The notes under the pieces were generated by a model, which worked only from the letters and a program-made list of their open reading frames with translations, searched no databases and was not told the DNA's origin. This document shows positions 17,000 to 23,923 of a stretch of DNA of 43,336 bases, in pieces; position 1 is the first letter of the stretch; each line of letters starts with the position of its first letter. A program made the position numbers and the translations under genes. This DNA is from Candidatus Omnitrophota bacterium (lineage in GTDB: Bacteria > Omnitrophota > Gorgyraeia > Gygaellales > Profunditerraquicolaceae), in contig JAGOIJ010000001.1 in the NCBI GenBank assembly GCA_017995695.1, positions 1-43,336 of the forward strand, read 5' to 3'.

Positions 17000-17071
17000 T
17001 GCGCCTGGACAGAATCGAACTGTCACACATGGCTCCGGAGGCCATTGCCCTATCCGTTGGGCTACAGGCGC
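17000..17071 (-). tRNA. tRNA-Arg(CCG)
   Basis: On the minus strand, acceptor GCGCCTG pairs with CAGGCGC. The anticodon stem ATGGC/GCCAT encloses CTCCGGA, giving anticodon CCG, and the T-arm GACAG/CTGTC holds TTCGATT. The discriminator is A and CCA is not encoded. The gene starts one base after the flavodoxin stop codon and is probably processed from the same transcript. Confidence 0.95.
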
Positions 17072-17072
17072 G

Positions 17073-17546
17073 CTATATTGATTCCTTGATTGTTGAAAGA
17101 ACATACGCCCGGTCTTTAACGTGCGCTTGGCGAAAACATAATTTTCTAAAATTCGTCACTCCCTTGCGAGCGAGTGCTTCTTGCATTAAGCGCAAACAAC
17201 GGTCCATGCCGCTGCCTCCGGAAGTACAAAATAAAATTACTTCTTTGCCTGTTATGCCTGAACATCGTTCTAGATAGGTCTTGACTGCGGGTGTTGGGCC
17301 AAACGCCCAGACCGGCGTGCCAATGCATACGCAATCGTACCCTGAAACATCAAATTGCATATCTTCTATGCGCGCCTTAACATCGCTAAAAGCCCGGTGG
17401 CCTTGTTTAAAAAAATTCGTGGATTCATCCAGCGCCTTAATCTCAATAATCTCAACCGCGCCCTTTTCCGCCATTAACCCTTTTAAAAGATGCGCGACGG
17501 TTTTAGTCGTGCCGCTATAAGAATAATATACAATCAGGCTCTTCAC
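17073..17546 (-). CDS. Flavodoxin-like protein
   Basis: The 157-residue protein has a flavodoxin fold. The FMN phosphate loop is SYSGTTKTVA (residues 9-18). GTPVWAFGPTPAVKTYL forms the isoalloxazine-side loop and FCTSGGSG the third flavin loop. It resembles short flavodoxin/NAD(P)H oxidoreductases annotated next to redox or repair genes, and the electron partner is unknown. It lies 13 bp after the endonuclease Q gene and directly before tRNA-Arg. It could supply electrons for a neighbouring enzyme, but nothing in the sequence proves it. Confidence 0.88.
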   Translation of the reverse strand: MKSLIVYYSYSGTTKTVAHLLKGLMAEKGAVEIIEIKALDESTNFFKQGHRAFSDVKARIEDMQFDVSGYDCVCIGTPVWAFGPTPAVKTYLERCSGITGKEVILFCTSGGSGMDRCLRLMQEALARKGVTNFRKLCFRQAHVKDRAYVLSTIKESI

Positions 17547-17559
17547 CCAACGTTCCTTT

Positions 17560-18798
17560 CTAAAATAAACTTAACTGTTGCTCTTCCTTTGCATCCGGGT
17601 GCTCCTCATCAAGCACAGAGATAATGCCATATTCCCCATCATAGCCTGCCAGCACTTTTACCTTGCCTTCACGCATGCGCAACACTCCCGCGGCTATGCG
17701 CGGAGGTAACCCTTGCAATAATTCATCTGGGGTGGCTTTAAGGAGGATATCAAATTCGGTGCCAAATTTAGCGACACAAGAACGATATTCGCGTTCCACA
17801 CCAACAGAATTTTTTCCCACTCCTTTTGTTTCGGCAATGATTTCATCAAGAGGAATTAAACTTTTAAACGGAATCGCGTTTGTCGGAACATACCCCAGGG
17901 GTCGATCGGCAAGCTGCTCAACGCGGTTCATGACTCCCACGGTCACTGCCTTGCCGCATTTAGGGCAGCGCCCATTATGCTGCTTGGTTTCTTGGGGCGA
18001 TAAACGCACATTGCAAAGGCGGTGCCCATCAAAATGGTATTTTCCTTCCTCAGGAAAGAATTCAAGGGTGTGCAAGAATTTCTTTTTATCTTTGGTTTGC
18101 AAGGCCTGACGGATCGCCTGGTACGACAAATCGCAGTTAAAGACATTTGCCTCGCGGCCGATTTTCGCTGGCGAATGGGAATCGCTATTAGAGATCAAGC
18201 TAAAACGATCGAGGGCGCTCAAACGCCAATTCATCGCCGGGTCGCTTGATAGCCCGGTTTCCAAAGCAAAGATTTTTTGCGTTTGGTCTTCAAAACAATC
18301 TTCGATCTTGTCAAAACCCGACATTGAGCCAAACAAAGAAAACCAGGGCGTCCAAATATGTCCGGGGATCACCATGCAATGCTCATCGATATCAAACACA
18401 ATACGCGCAATCTCCCGCGCATCAAGGCCAAGGATCGGCCGCCCGTCACTGGCAAGATTGCCATAGCGGCTTAAGGTCGCATTAATGCTATCGGCGGTTT
18501 TAAACGAAGGGCAGAGGATCAAATTGTGGATCCGGTATCCTTTGCCGCGTTTTGAATAAATACTGCTGATCTCAGCACTTAATATAAAATAAATATCCTT
18601 ATGCTTGAACAAGCCGTTGCCTGCATCGTCAAGCGAACGCTTAAGCTCCTCAAGCCACAGATGGTGAGTGAAATCACCCGTGCCCATCAACGTTATGCCT
18701 TTAAGCTTTGCGTGCTCAGCAATATGCGCAATATCCATATCACGGCTAGTGGCGCGCGAATATTTTGAATGAATGTGAAAATCTGCGATGAATTCCAT
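17560..18798 (-). CDS. Endonuclease Q family DNA-repair nuclease
   Basis: Endonuclease Q, known from Thermococcales and some bacteria, nicks DNA 5' of deaminated bases (uracil, hypoxanthine, xanthine) and abasic sites. The 412-residue protein has the PHP metal site (DFHIHSKYS, H8 and H10; later PGHIWTPWFS and SNSDSHSP). A zinc ribbon with CPKCGK follows, and a C-terminal module has LLQGLPPRIAAGVLRMREG. The last five residues are QLSLF, the consensus beta-clamp binding motif of bacteria, at the position where archaeal EndoQ has its PCNA box. Other PHP proteins of this length are often labelled helicase-like, but the domain order fits EndoQ. Confidence 0.88.
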   Translation of the reverse strand: MEFIADFHIHSKYSRATSRDMDIAHIAEHAKLKGITLMGTGDFTHHLWLEELKRSLDDAGNGLFKHKDIYFILSAEISSIYSKRGKGYRIHNLILCPSFKTADSINATLSRYGNLASDGRPILGLDAREIARIVFDIDEHCMVIPGHIWTPWFSLFGSMSGFDKIEDCFEDQTQKIFALETGLSSDPAMNWRLSALDRFSLISNSDSHSPAKIGREANVFNCDLSYQAIRQALQTKDKKKFLHTLEFFPEEGKYHFDGHRLCNVRLSPQETKQHNGRCPKCGKAVTVGVMNRVEQLADRPLGYVPTNAIPFKSLIPLDEIIAETKGVGKNSVGVEREYRSCVAKFGTEFDILLKATPDELLQGLPPRIAAGVLRMREGKVKVLAGYDGEYGIISVLDEEHPDAKEEQQLSLF

Positions 18799-18948
18799 AG
18801 CCCTTTTTAGCTTCGCTTACTCATTGCGTTGCTTAATGTTTTGCCTCTGATACATAATTATCTGCAAGAAATTGCTCTCGCATGTTTATATTAAAACACG
18901 GCCGGTATTGTGAAACGTGCTGAAACAAAAGAAGTAACGCGAAACTGC

Positions 18949-20253
18949 TTAGCAAGATGTGCGCAATCGCAGGTGTTGGGGCGAGGCGTACACCACGTTA
19001 CCACTGCATACCGTAAACCCAACGCGCCCCTTCACTGTTGTCCCCAGAAATGCCGAATTTTTAGATTTAGAAATCAGCGATTCCTTGTCAACGGTCCATT
19101 GCTCGTCGGGAAACACCACGGCGACATCAGCATCAGCGCCAACACGCAATGTCCCCTTAGGGATCCCGAGGATTTGCGCGGGACGCACGCACAAAAGGTT
19201 AACTAGTTGTTTCCAATCAATGAAACCACGGTCCAGTAACTCGGTGAGGCTTACGCTTAATTCTGTTTCTAGTCCCACCACGCCAAATTCTGCCCGCTCA
19301 AACTCAATATCTTTTTCGTTTTCTGTATGCGGGGCATGGTCTGAAGCAATAACATCAATTATACCACTTTTTAAAGCCTCTTTAATACTTTTTACATCCT
19401 CTGCGGTGCGTAAGGGTGGATTCATTTTCAGATTAGTATCATAACTTGCCAGCTTCGTTTCATCAAGGGCAAAGTAGTGAGGAGCAGTTTCCGCGCTGAC
19501 AGGCAAACCTTTCTTTTTTGCCGCGGCAATTAAAGCCACGGATTCCTTACAGCTGACATGAGCAATATGCATGCGACATCCGGTTTTTTCAGCTATTCTG
19601 ATGTCGCGCTCAACTCTTTTGTATTCAGATTCTTTGGCAATGCCGCGTAATCCTAATTTGGTTGACATAAAACCAAGGTTTACCACACCGTGATTGGATA
19701 ACGAGCGATCCTCGCTATGGCATATCACCAACATGTTATTTTCGCGGGCTTCCTCGCACGCCTCGACCATAAGCGCGTCATTATCCACTGATGACCCATC
19801 GTCGGAAATGGCCACCACGCCTGCCTTTTTTAATGCGTTGGAGTCAGTAAGAGTTTCGCCTTGTCGGTTATGGGTAATCGCTGCGCTCATAAAAACATTA
19901 ACCTGGGCTGTTTCCTTACAGATTCCTTTTAATAGCTCAATATGTTCCCAGCTATCCATACAGGGCGACGTGTTAGGCATGGCCAATACGCTGGTTACGC
20001 CACCCTTGGCTGCTGCCTGCGTGCCAGTCTTAACTGTTTCCTTATCCTCTCTGCCCGGCTCGCGCAAATGCACATGCATATCCACCAGGCCGGGGATCAC
20101 GACCGCGCCTGCCGCATCAATGATTTCCGCTTTATCTGATACTATATTCTTGTCAACAGCAACAATTGTTCCTTGATCAATAAGAATATCCCGCTTATCA
20201 TCAACGTTATTTGCCGGATCGATCACCCTGCCATGCTTAATCAGTAGTTTCAT
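18949..20253 (-). CDS. pyrC: Dihydroorotase
   Basis: Dihydroorotase closes carbamoyl-aspartate to dihydroorotate. The 434-residue amidohydrolase is the class I (long) type. Metal ligands include DMHVHLREPG (residues 58-67), IAHVSCKESV and the late DHAPHTENEK. The start MKLLIKHGRVIDP matches the family; an ATG 12 bases upstream (20265) is also possible, and neither has ideal spacing from AAGGA. It overlaps the pyrB end and belongs to the PyrR-controlled operon. A 150-bp spacer separates it from the EndoQ gene, with no clear terminator. Confidence 0.95.
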   Translation of the reverse strand: MKLLIKHGRVIDPANNVDDKRDILIDQGTIVAVDKNIVSDKAEIIDAAGAVVIPGLVDMHVHLREPGREDKETVKTGTQAAAKGGVTSVLAMPNTSPCMDSWEHIELLKGICKETAQVNVFMSAAITHNRQGETLTDSNALKKAGVVAISDDGSSVDNDALMVEACEEARENNMLVICHSEDRSLSNHGVVNLGFMSTKLGLRGIAKESEYKRVERDIRIAEKTGCRMHIAHVSCKESVALIAAAKKKGLPVSAETAPHYFALDETKLASYDTNLKMNPPLRTAEDVKSIKEALKSGIIDVIASDHAPHTENEKDIEFERAEFGVVGLETELSVSLTELLDRGFIDWKQLVNLLCVRPAQILGIPKGTLRVGADADVAVVFPDEQWTVDKESLISKSKNSAFLGTTVKGRVGFTVCSGNVVYASPQHLRLRTSC

Positions 20254-21187
20254 CTTTTTTTTCATTTCCTTGAGCTACCAAAAATAGCACTGCCATCCTT
20301 ACCGCAATGCCGTTAGTGACTTGCTCCAAGATCACCGAGTTTTCCCCATCGGCGACATCGCTTGCTATTTCAACCCCGCGATTAATCGGCCCGGGATGCA
20401 TAACCAGGATATTTTTCTTCGCTTTTTTTAAGCGCTCAGCAGTAATGCCAAAATGTTTAAAATATTCTAATTGTTGCGGAAATGCGTCTTTTTCATCGCG
20501 CTCAAACTGCATGCGCAATACGTTGACTGCGTCGGCCTTCGCCAATGCCTCATCAATATTGTGAGTAACCTCAGCCCCCATGGCTTCGATGCCGACCGGG
20601 ATGAGCATTTTTGGAGCGCAGACTGTCACATGCGCCCCCAGCTTGGTTAAGCCCCAGATGTTGGAACGGGCCACGCGCGAATGCGCGATGTCGCCAACAA
20701 TACTTACCCTTAAACCTTCAATACCCCCGAGTTTTTCTTTCAGGGTAAAAATATCCAAAAGCGCCTGCGTAGGATGTTCATGCCAACCATCACCGGCATT
20801 AACCACACTCAAGTTAACATGCCGGGCAAGCATGGCTGCTGCGCCTGAACAATTATGCCGCATCACGATAATATCAGCCTTGAGCGCTTGAATATTCAGG
20901 CCAGTATCAACCAGTGTTTCGCCCTTACGCACGCTCGATGTCTCCGAAGCGATATTAATCACATCGGCTGACAAGCGTTTCGCCGCAACCTCAAATGAAA
21001 CGCGGGTCCTAGTTGACGGCTCATAAAATAAATTCACCACGGTCTTGCCGCGCAACGCAGGAACTTTCTTAATCTCGCGTGTCGACACTTCTTTAAAAGA
21101 ATCCGTGGTGTTCAAGATAAGCTCAAGCTCATCCTTGCTTAGATCTTCTAAGCCTAATAAATCTTTTCGCGTCCACAGCGTTTCCAT
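20237..21187 (-). CDS. pyrB: Aspartate carbamoyltransferase catalytic subunit
   Basis: PyrB joins carbamoyl phosphate and aspartate in the first committed step of pyrimidine synthesis. The 316-residue protein has the carbamoyl-phosphate loop PSTRTR (STRTR at 58-62), GDGWHEHPTQALLDIFTL, and the aspartate-side HPGPINRGVEI. No regulatory subunit gene (pyrI) is nearby, in line with PyrR control. It lies one base after pyrR and overlaps pyrC. Confidence 0.97.
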   Translation of the reverse strand: METLWTRKDLLGLEDLSKDELELILNTTDSFKEVSTREIKKVPALRGKTVVNLFYEPSTRTRVSFEVAAKRLSADVINIASETSSVRKGETLVDTGLNIQALKADIIVMRHNCSGAAAMLARHVNLSVVNAGDGWHEHPTQALLDIFTLKEKLGGIEGLRVSIVGDIAHSRVARSNIWGLTKLGAHVTVCAPKMLIPVGIEAMGAEVTHNIDEALAKADAVNVLRMQFERDEKDAFPQQLEYFKHFGITAERLKKAKKNILVMHPGPINRGVEIASDVADGENSVILEQVTNGIAVRMAVLFLVAQGNEKKDETTD

Positions 21188-21188
21188 G

Positions 21189-21728
21189 CTATTCTTTCTC
21201 GACGATAACTACTTCGTCTTGGCCTTCAGCCTCCTCAAGATGGACCTCAACTGTTTCTTGCGAGGCTGTAGGAATGTTTTTACCCACATAATCTGCGCGC
21301 AAAGGAAGCTCGCGATGCCCGCGGTCTATCAACACTGCTAACTGGATTGTCTTGGGTCGGCCAAAATCGATTAAGGCATCGAGCGCGGCGCGGATAGTGC
21401 GACCGGTAAACAATACATCATCAACCAAGACAAGCTGTTTATCATTGATATCAAAATCAATTTCGGTCTTATGCACCACCGGCTGGGCAGCGACCAGAGT
21501 CAAATCATCGCGGTATAACGTTATATCAAGGATGCCAACCGGCACTTCCCGGCCTTCTATTTTTTTGATACACTGCGCAAGCCGCTGCGCAAGGTACACG
21601 CCGCGGTTACGAATGCCCACTAAACACAAATCTTCAGTGCCCTTGTTTTTCTCAAGAATTTCATGGGCGATGCGCATGAGGGCGCGGCCGATTGCTTCCT
21701 TATCCAATATCTTTGATTTTTCTTTCAT
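21189..21728 (-). CDS. pyrR: Bifunctional pyr operon attenuator / uracil phosphoribosyltransferase
   Basis: PyrR binds UMP and the pyr leader RNA and promotes transcription termination; many members also make UMP from uracil and PRPP. The 179-residue protein carries the PRPP motif LVLVDDVLFTGRT (residues 99-111) and ends in a normal family C-terminus. Its operon is pyrR-pyrB-pyrC. The leader upstream contains a promoter, a PyrR-binding loop and a terminator (22136-21991). A repeat element lies between terminator and gene, so the 5' leader is more than 360 nt. Confidence 0.97.
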   Translation of the reverse strand: MKEKSKILDKEAIGRALMRIAHEILEKNKGTEDLCLVGIRNRGVYLAQRLAQCIKKIEGREVPVGILDITLYRDDLTLVAAQPVVHKTEIDFDINDKQLVLVDDVLFTGRTIRAALDALIDFGRPKTIQLAVLIDRGHRELPLRADYVGKNIPTASQETVEVHLEEAEGQDEVVIVEKE

Positions 21729-21750
21729 CCAAGATCCTTATTTTATTCAT

Positions 21751-21997
21751 CCTACTCCTCGCCTTGGTTCTGCGAACCAGGCTCGTAAGTTTTTCGCAGA
21801 CGCCGTGCCTTTGGCTATCTTTACCGCATGTCTCTCTCGCAGATTTCTTAAAAATCTGATTGGGACTCCTACTCCTCGCCTTGGTTCTGCGAACCAGGCT
21901 CGTAAGTTTTTTGCAGACGCCTCAACATGTATTATCGGTGGGCTACACGTTACGTTGCGCGTTCCGCGCTGCCGTAACGTGTCTGCTCAATAAAAAT
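21751..21997 (-). repeat. Structured repeat element, copy 1, with internal duplication
   Basis: On the minus strand it begins TTTATTGAGCAGAC directly after the pyr terminator. A hairpin has 10-bp arms (21945-21954 with 21973-21982). GCAGAC and GTCTGC (plus-strand 21981-21986 and 21913-21918) pair around it. A second hairpin GGTTC/GAACC follows. The final 54 bp (21868-21921) recur almost identically at 21751-21804, 117 bp away. Copy 2 is at 23529-23656. Confidence 0.8.
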
Positions 21998-22022
21998 ACC
22001 CTTGGTGGAATTACCAAGGGTT
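21991..22022 (-). terminator. Intrinsic terminator of the pyr attenuator
   Basis: A perfect 9-bp stem (ACCCTTGGT/ACCAAGGGT) with a 6-nt loop is followed on the minus strand by ATTTTTATT. It lies between the PyrR-binding loop and pyrR. Its 5' arm TAACCCTTG can instead pair with CAAGGTTA of the PyrR loop (one bulge), giving the antiterminator. Confidence 0.92.
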
Positions 22023-22057
22023 ATTAGTATATAACGTTGCTTTTATTTTCATTGGAG

Positions 22058-22093
22058 TAACCTTGCCGGCTTCTCAAGAGCCAGCTTAAAGGT
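22058..22093 (-). promoter_or_regulatory. PyrR-binding loop (anti-antiterminator) of the pyr leader
   Basis: The minus strand shows CCTTTAAGC, GGCTCTTGAGAAGCC and GGCAAGG, the arrangement of known PyrR-binding RNAs (CCTT stem closed by AAGG, purine bulge, conserved terminal loop). When PyrR and UMP hold this loop, its 3' arm cannot pair with the terminator 5' arm, so the terminator forms. It starts about 10-15 nt after the predicted transcription start. Confidence 0.9.
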
Positions 22094-22107
22094 CCTTTCT
22101 AGTGAAG

Positions 22108-22136
22108 AATATACCACGCATCATGCGGCTTGTCAA
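22108..22136 (-). promoter_or_regulatory. Sigma70-type promoter of the pyr operon
   Basis: TTGACA (22136-22131) and TATATT (22113-22108) are 17 bp apart on the minus strand. The -35 box overlaps the rarA stop codon. Transcription would start near 22101, just before the PyrR loop. Confidence 0.88.
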
Positions 22137-23461
22137 GACGATCTTTTCTTCAAATCCTCCAATCGCTGCTTCATCTTTGCCTCATGCCCCATGTCAGTGG
22201 GTTTGTAATACGTTACTTTTTTGCGGGTGTACTTCTGATGCACATAATGATCTTTATAGTCGTGGGCATACTGGTAACCTGTTCCGTGCCCTAACTCTTC
22301 AGCGCCTTTGTAGGAAGCGTCTTTTAGATGATCCGGCACTTCTTGGACAATTCCTGTAGCCATATCTGCCATTGCTTTATCGATAGCCAAATAACTTGCG
22401 TTTGATTTGGGCGCGCAGGCAACATAAATTGCTGCTTGGGCCAACGGAATTCTTGCTTCCGGCATGCCCACAAATTCTGAAATCTGCAAGGCTGCATTTG
22501 CTAACACCAGCGCCAGAGGATCAGCATTGCCTACATCTTCAGCCGCACAGATACAAATCCGACGGGCAACAAAACGCGGGTCCTCCCCGGCATACAACAT
22601 TTTCGCCATCCAATACACCGCCGCATCAGGGTCAGATCCGCGCATGGATTTAATAAAGGCCGATGCGGTGTCATAATGGGCGTCTTCATCTTTATCATAG
22701 ACAACGGGTTTTTTCTGGATTGACTCTGCGGCTGCCTCTAATGAAAACATTACCGCGCCATCCTTTGCGGGAGCCGTTGTTAACACCCCGATCTCCAAAG
22801 CGCTCAATGCCCGTCGCGCATCTCCCTCGCATGATTGCGCGAGAAACGCCAACGCCTTAAAATCAGCCTTTACGTTCACATTGCCTAACCCTCGCTCTTT
22901 ATCATTGAGCGCGGCAGTCAGGATTGCAATAATATCTTTTTCGGTGAGTGATTTTAATTCGCAAACCAACGAGCGGGATAATAACGGTGCGGCTATGGAG
23001 AAAAAGGGATTGTGCACGGTTGCGCCGATAAGGATAGGGTTGCCCTCTTCCACATCAGGCAACAAAACATCTTGCTGAGCCTTGTTAAAGCGGTGAATCT
23101 CATCAATGAACAAGATGGTTTTCTTGGCAGTGTCTTGGAATTTACGCTTAGCTAAAGCAATGGCCTTGCGCAACTCCTCAACATTTGATGTCGTGGCGTT
23201 TAAAGGAACGTAGTGTGATTTTGTCGTATTGGCAATACACCAGGCAAGTGAAGTCTTGCCGCAACCAGGGGGGCCAAACAACACTAGAGAGCTAAGTCGG
23301 TCCGCCTCGATTGCCCGGCGCAATAACTTACCCTTACCTAAAATATGCTGCTGGCCCACGAGGGTATCAAGCGAAAACGGACGCATGCGCACGGCAAGGG
23401 GGAGATTACGAGAAGATTCTTTATTTTCGGTTTTAAATAAATCAGAAGGTTGGATAGACAT
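22133..23461 (-). CDS. rarA: Replication-associated recombination protein A (AAA+ ATPase)
   Basis: RarA (MgsA) acts at stalled replication forks and is related to clamp-loader ATPases. The 442-residue protein has Walker A GPPGCGKT (63-70) and Walker B ILFIDEIHRF (DE at 119-120). SRSLVCELKSLTEKD and the C-terminal tetramerisation domain with HLKDASYKGA and YKYAHD-like YQYAHDYKDHYV follow. Length and ends are normal. Its upstream region holds a structured repeat and the 6S RNA candidate. Its 3' end contains the pyr promoter. Confidence 0.96.
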   Translation of the reverse strand: MSIQPSDLFKTENKESSRNLPLAVRMRPFSLDTLVGQQHILGKGKLLRRAIEADRLSSLVLFGPPGCGKTSLAWCIANTTKSHYVPLNATTSNVEELRKAIALAKRKFQDTAKKTILFIDEIHRFNKAQQDVLLPDVEEGNPILIGATVHNPFFSIAAPLLSRSLVCELKSLTEKDIIAILTAALNDKERGLGNVNVKADFKALAFLAQSCEGDARRALSALEIGVLTTAPAKDGAVMFSLEAAAESIQKKPVVYDKDEDAHYDTASAFIKSMRGSDPDAAVYWMAKMLYAGEDPRFVARRICICAAEDVGNADPLALVLANAALQISEFVGMPEARIPLAQAAIYVACAPKSNASYLAIDKAMADMATGIVQEVPDHLKDASYKGAEELGHGTGYQYAHDYKDHYVHQKYTRKKVTYYKPTDMGHEAKMKQRLEDLKKRSS

Positions 23462-23489
23462 GCGGTATTATTTCGCACAGCAGTGCGCA

Positions 23490-23511
23490 CGTGCCGATCC
23501 GATACGGCACG
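23490..23511. repeat. REP-like hairpin with loop ATCCGATA
   Basis: CGTGCCG and CGGCACG pair around the 8-nt loop ATCCGATA. The hairpin inside pyrK (12739-12760) has loop ATCCGCTA and different but fully paired 7-bp arms. It lies just upstream of rarA. Confidence 0.78.
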
Positions 23512-23528
23512 GTGCTGGCCCAACAATT

Positions 23529-23656
23529 TACTCCTCGCCTTGGGTTCTTAAAGAACCAGGCTCGGAGTTATTTCGCAGACGTCGTGCCTTTGGCACGACT
23601 ACAACTTACGTCGAAAACTTTTGCACCAATACTCGTAAGTTGTCTGCTCAATAAAC
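23529..23656 (-). repeat. Structured repeat element, copy 2
   Basis: Read on the minus strand it starts TTTATTGAGCAGAC at the 3' end of the 6S RNA candidate. Hairpin 1 has 10-bp arms ACAACTTACG/CGTAAGTTGT (23601-23610, 23634-23643). Hairpin 2 is GTCGTGCC/GGCACGAC (23581-23599). GCAGAC at 23575-23580 faces GTCTGC at 23642-23647. Hairpin 3 (23530-23568) has GGTTC/GAACC inside ACTCC/GGAGT. Copy 1 keeps the architecture with a different hairpin 1 sequence. Confidence 0.8.
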
Positions 23657-23836
23657 AAATAATCCCCGCAATAGTGCCGTTGGAAAGGATATACTGAACC
23701 ATCTGGTTACAGGTGGGCGCCTCCCTTTAAAGCCAAAGCTAATAAAGGAGTGTCGGCTCCCAAACTATTAGTGTTGGTTCACTAATTATCGGTTTTCCAA
23801 CGCGCACCGCAGGGATATAGCAAAGAACTAATTCCA
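23655..23836 (-). ncRNA. ssrS: 6S RNA candidate
   Basis: 6S RNA imitates an open promoter and sequesters sigma70 RNA polymerase in stationary phase. A region of about 180 nt has its own strong promoter and no reading frame. Its ends pair in a long closing stem: CCCTGC with GCGGGG and GTTGGAAA with TTTCCAAC (23814-23794 with 23686-23664). Between them lies a large, weakly paired middle part containing GGCGCCCACCTGTAACC, like known 6S RNAs. It lies directly upstream of rarA, a position 6S genes take in several bacterial groups. Ends are estimated; a covariance-model search would decide. Confidence 0.75.
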
Positions 23837-23841
23837 TTTTA

Positions 23842-23870
23842 AGTTTACCATATCACCTGCCTGCTGTCAA
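23842..23870 (-). promoter_or_regulatory. Sigma70-type promoter of the 6S RNA candidate
   Basis: TTGACA (23870-23865) and TAAACT (23847-23842) are separated by 17 bp on the minus strand. A start near 23835 places the closing stem of the RNA about 20 nt downstream. The stretch 23871-23923 to the pheT stop shows no clear terminator. Confidence 0.85.
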
Positions 23871-23923
23871 TAAGTAGTAGAGTTTATAAGGGCGAGCGGG
23901 GGAATAGTATACCGTTTAACACC

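Noticed and set aside
18799..18948. Spacer between pyrC and the EndoQ gene considered for a small gene or RNA
   Set aside because: Only a 16-codon frame, no clear promoter pair and no stable long hairpin found.
21751..21921. Repeated 54-bp units 117 bp apart, considered as a CRISPR array
   Set aside because: Only two units, irregular longer spacing and no cas genes; the units belong to a structured repeat element.
21352..21993. Plus-strand open frame of 213 codons opposite pyrR and its leader
   Set aside because: It runs antisense to pyrR and through the repeat element. Its repeated peptide segments are only translations of the duplicated repeat. No ribosome site or family match.
23529..23656. 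Structured repeats considered as integron attC sites
   Set aside because: No integron integrase, no cassette genes and no convincing R-box core sites.
23871..23923. Possible T-box leader for the phenylalanine synthetase genes
   Set aside because: The region lies downstream, not upstream, of pheST on the coding strand, and no T-box consensus was seen upstream of pheS either.
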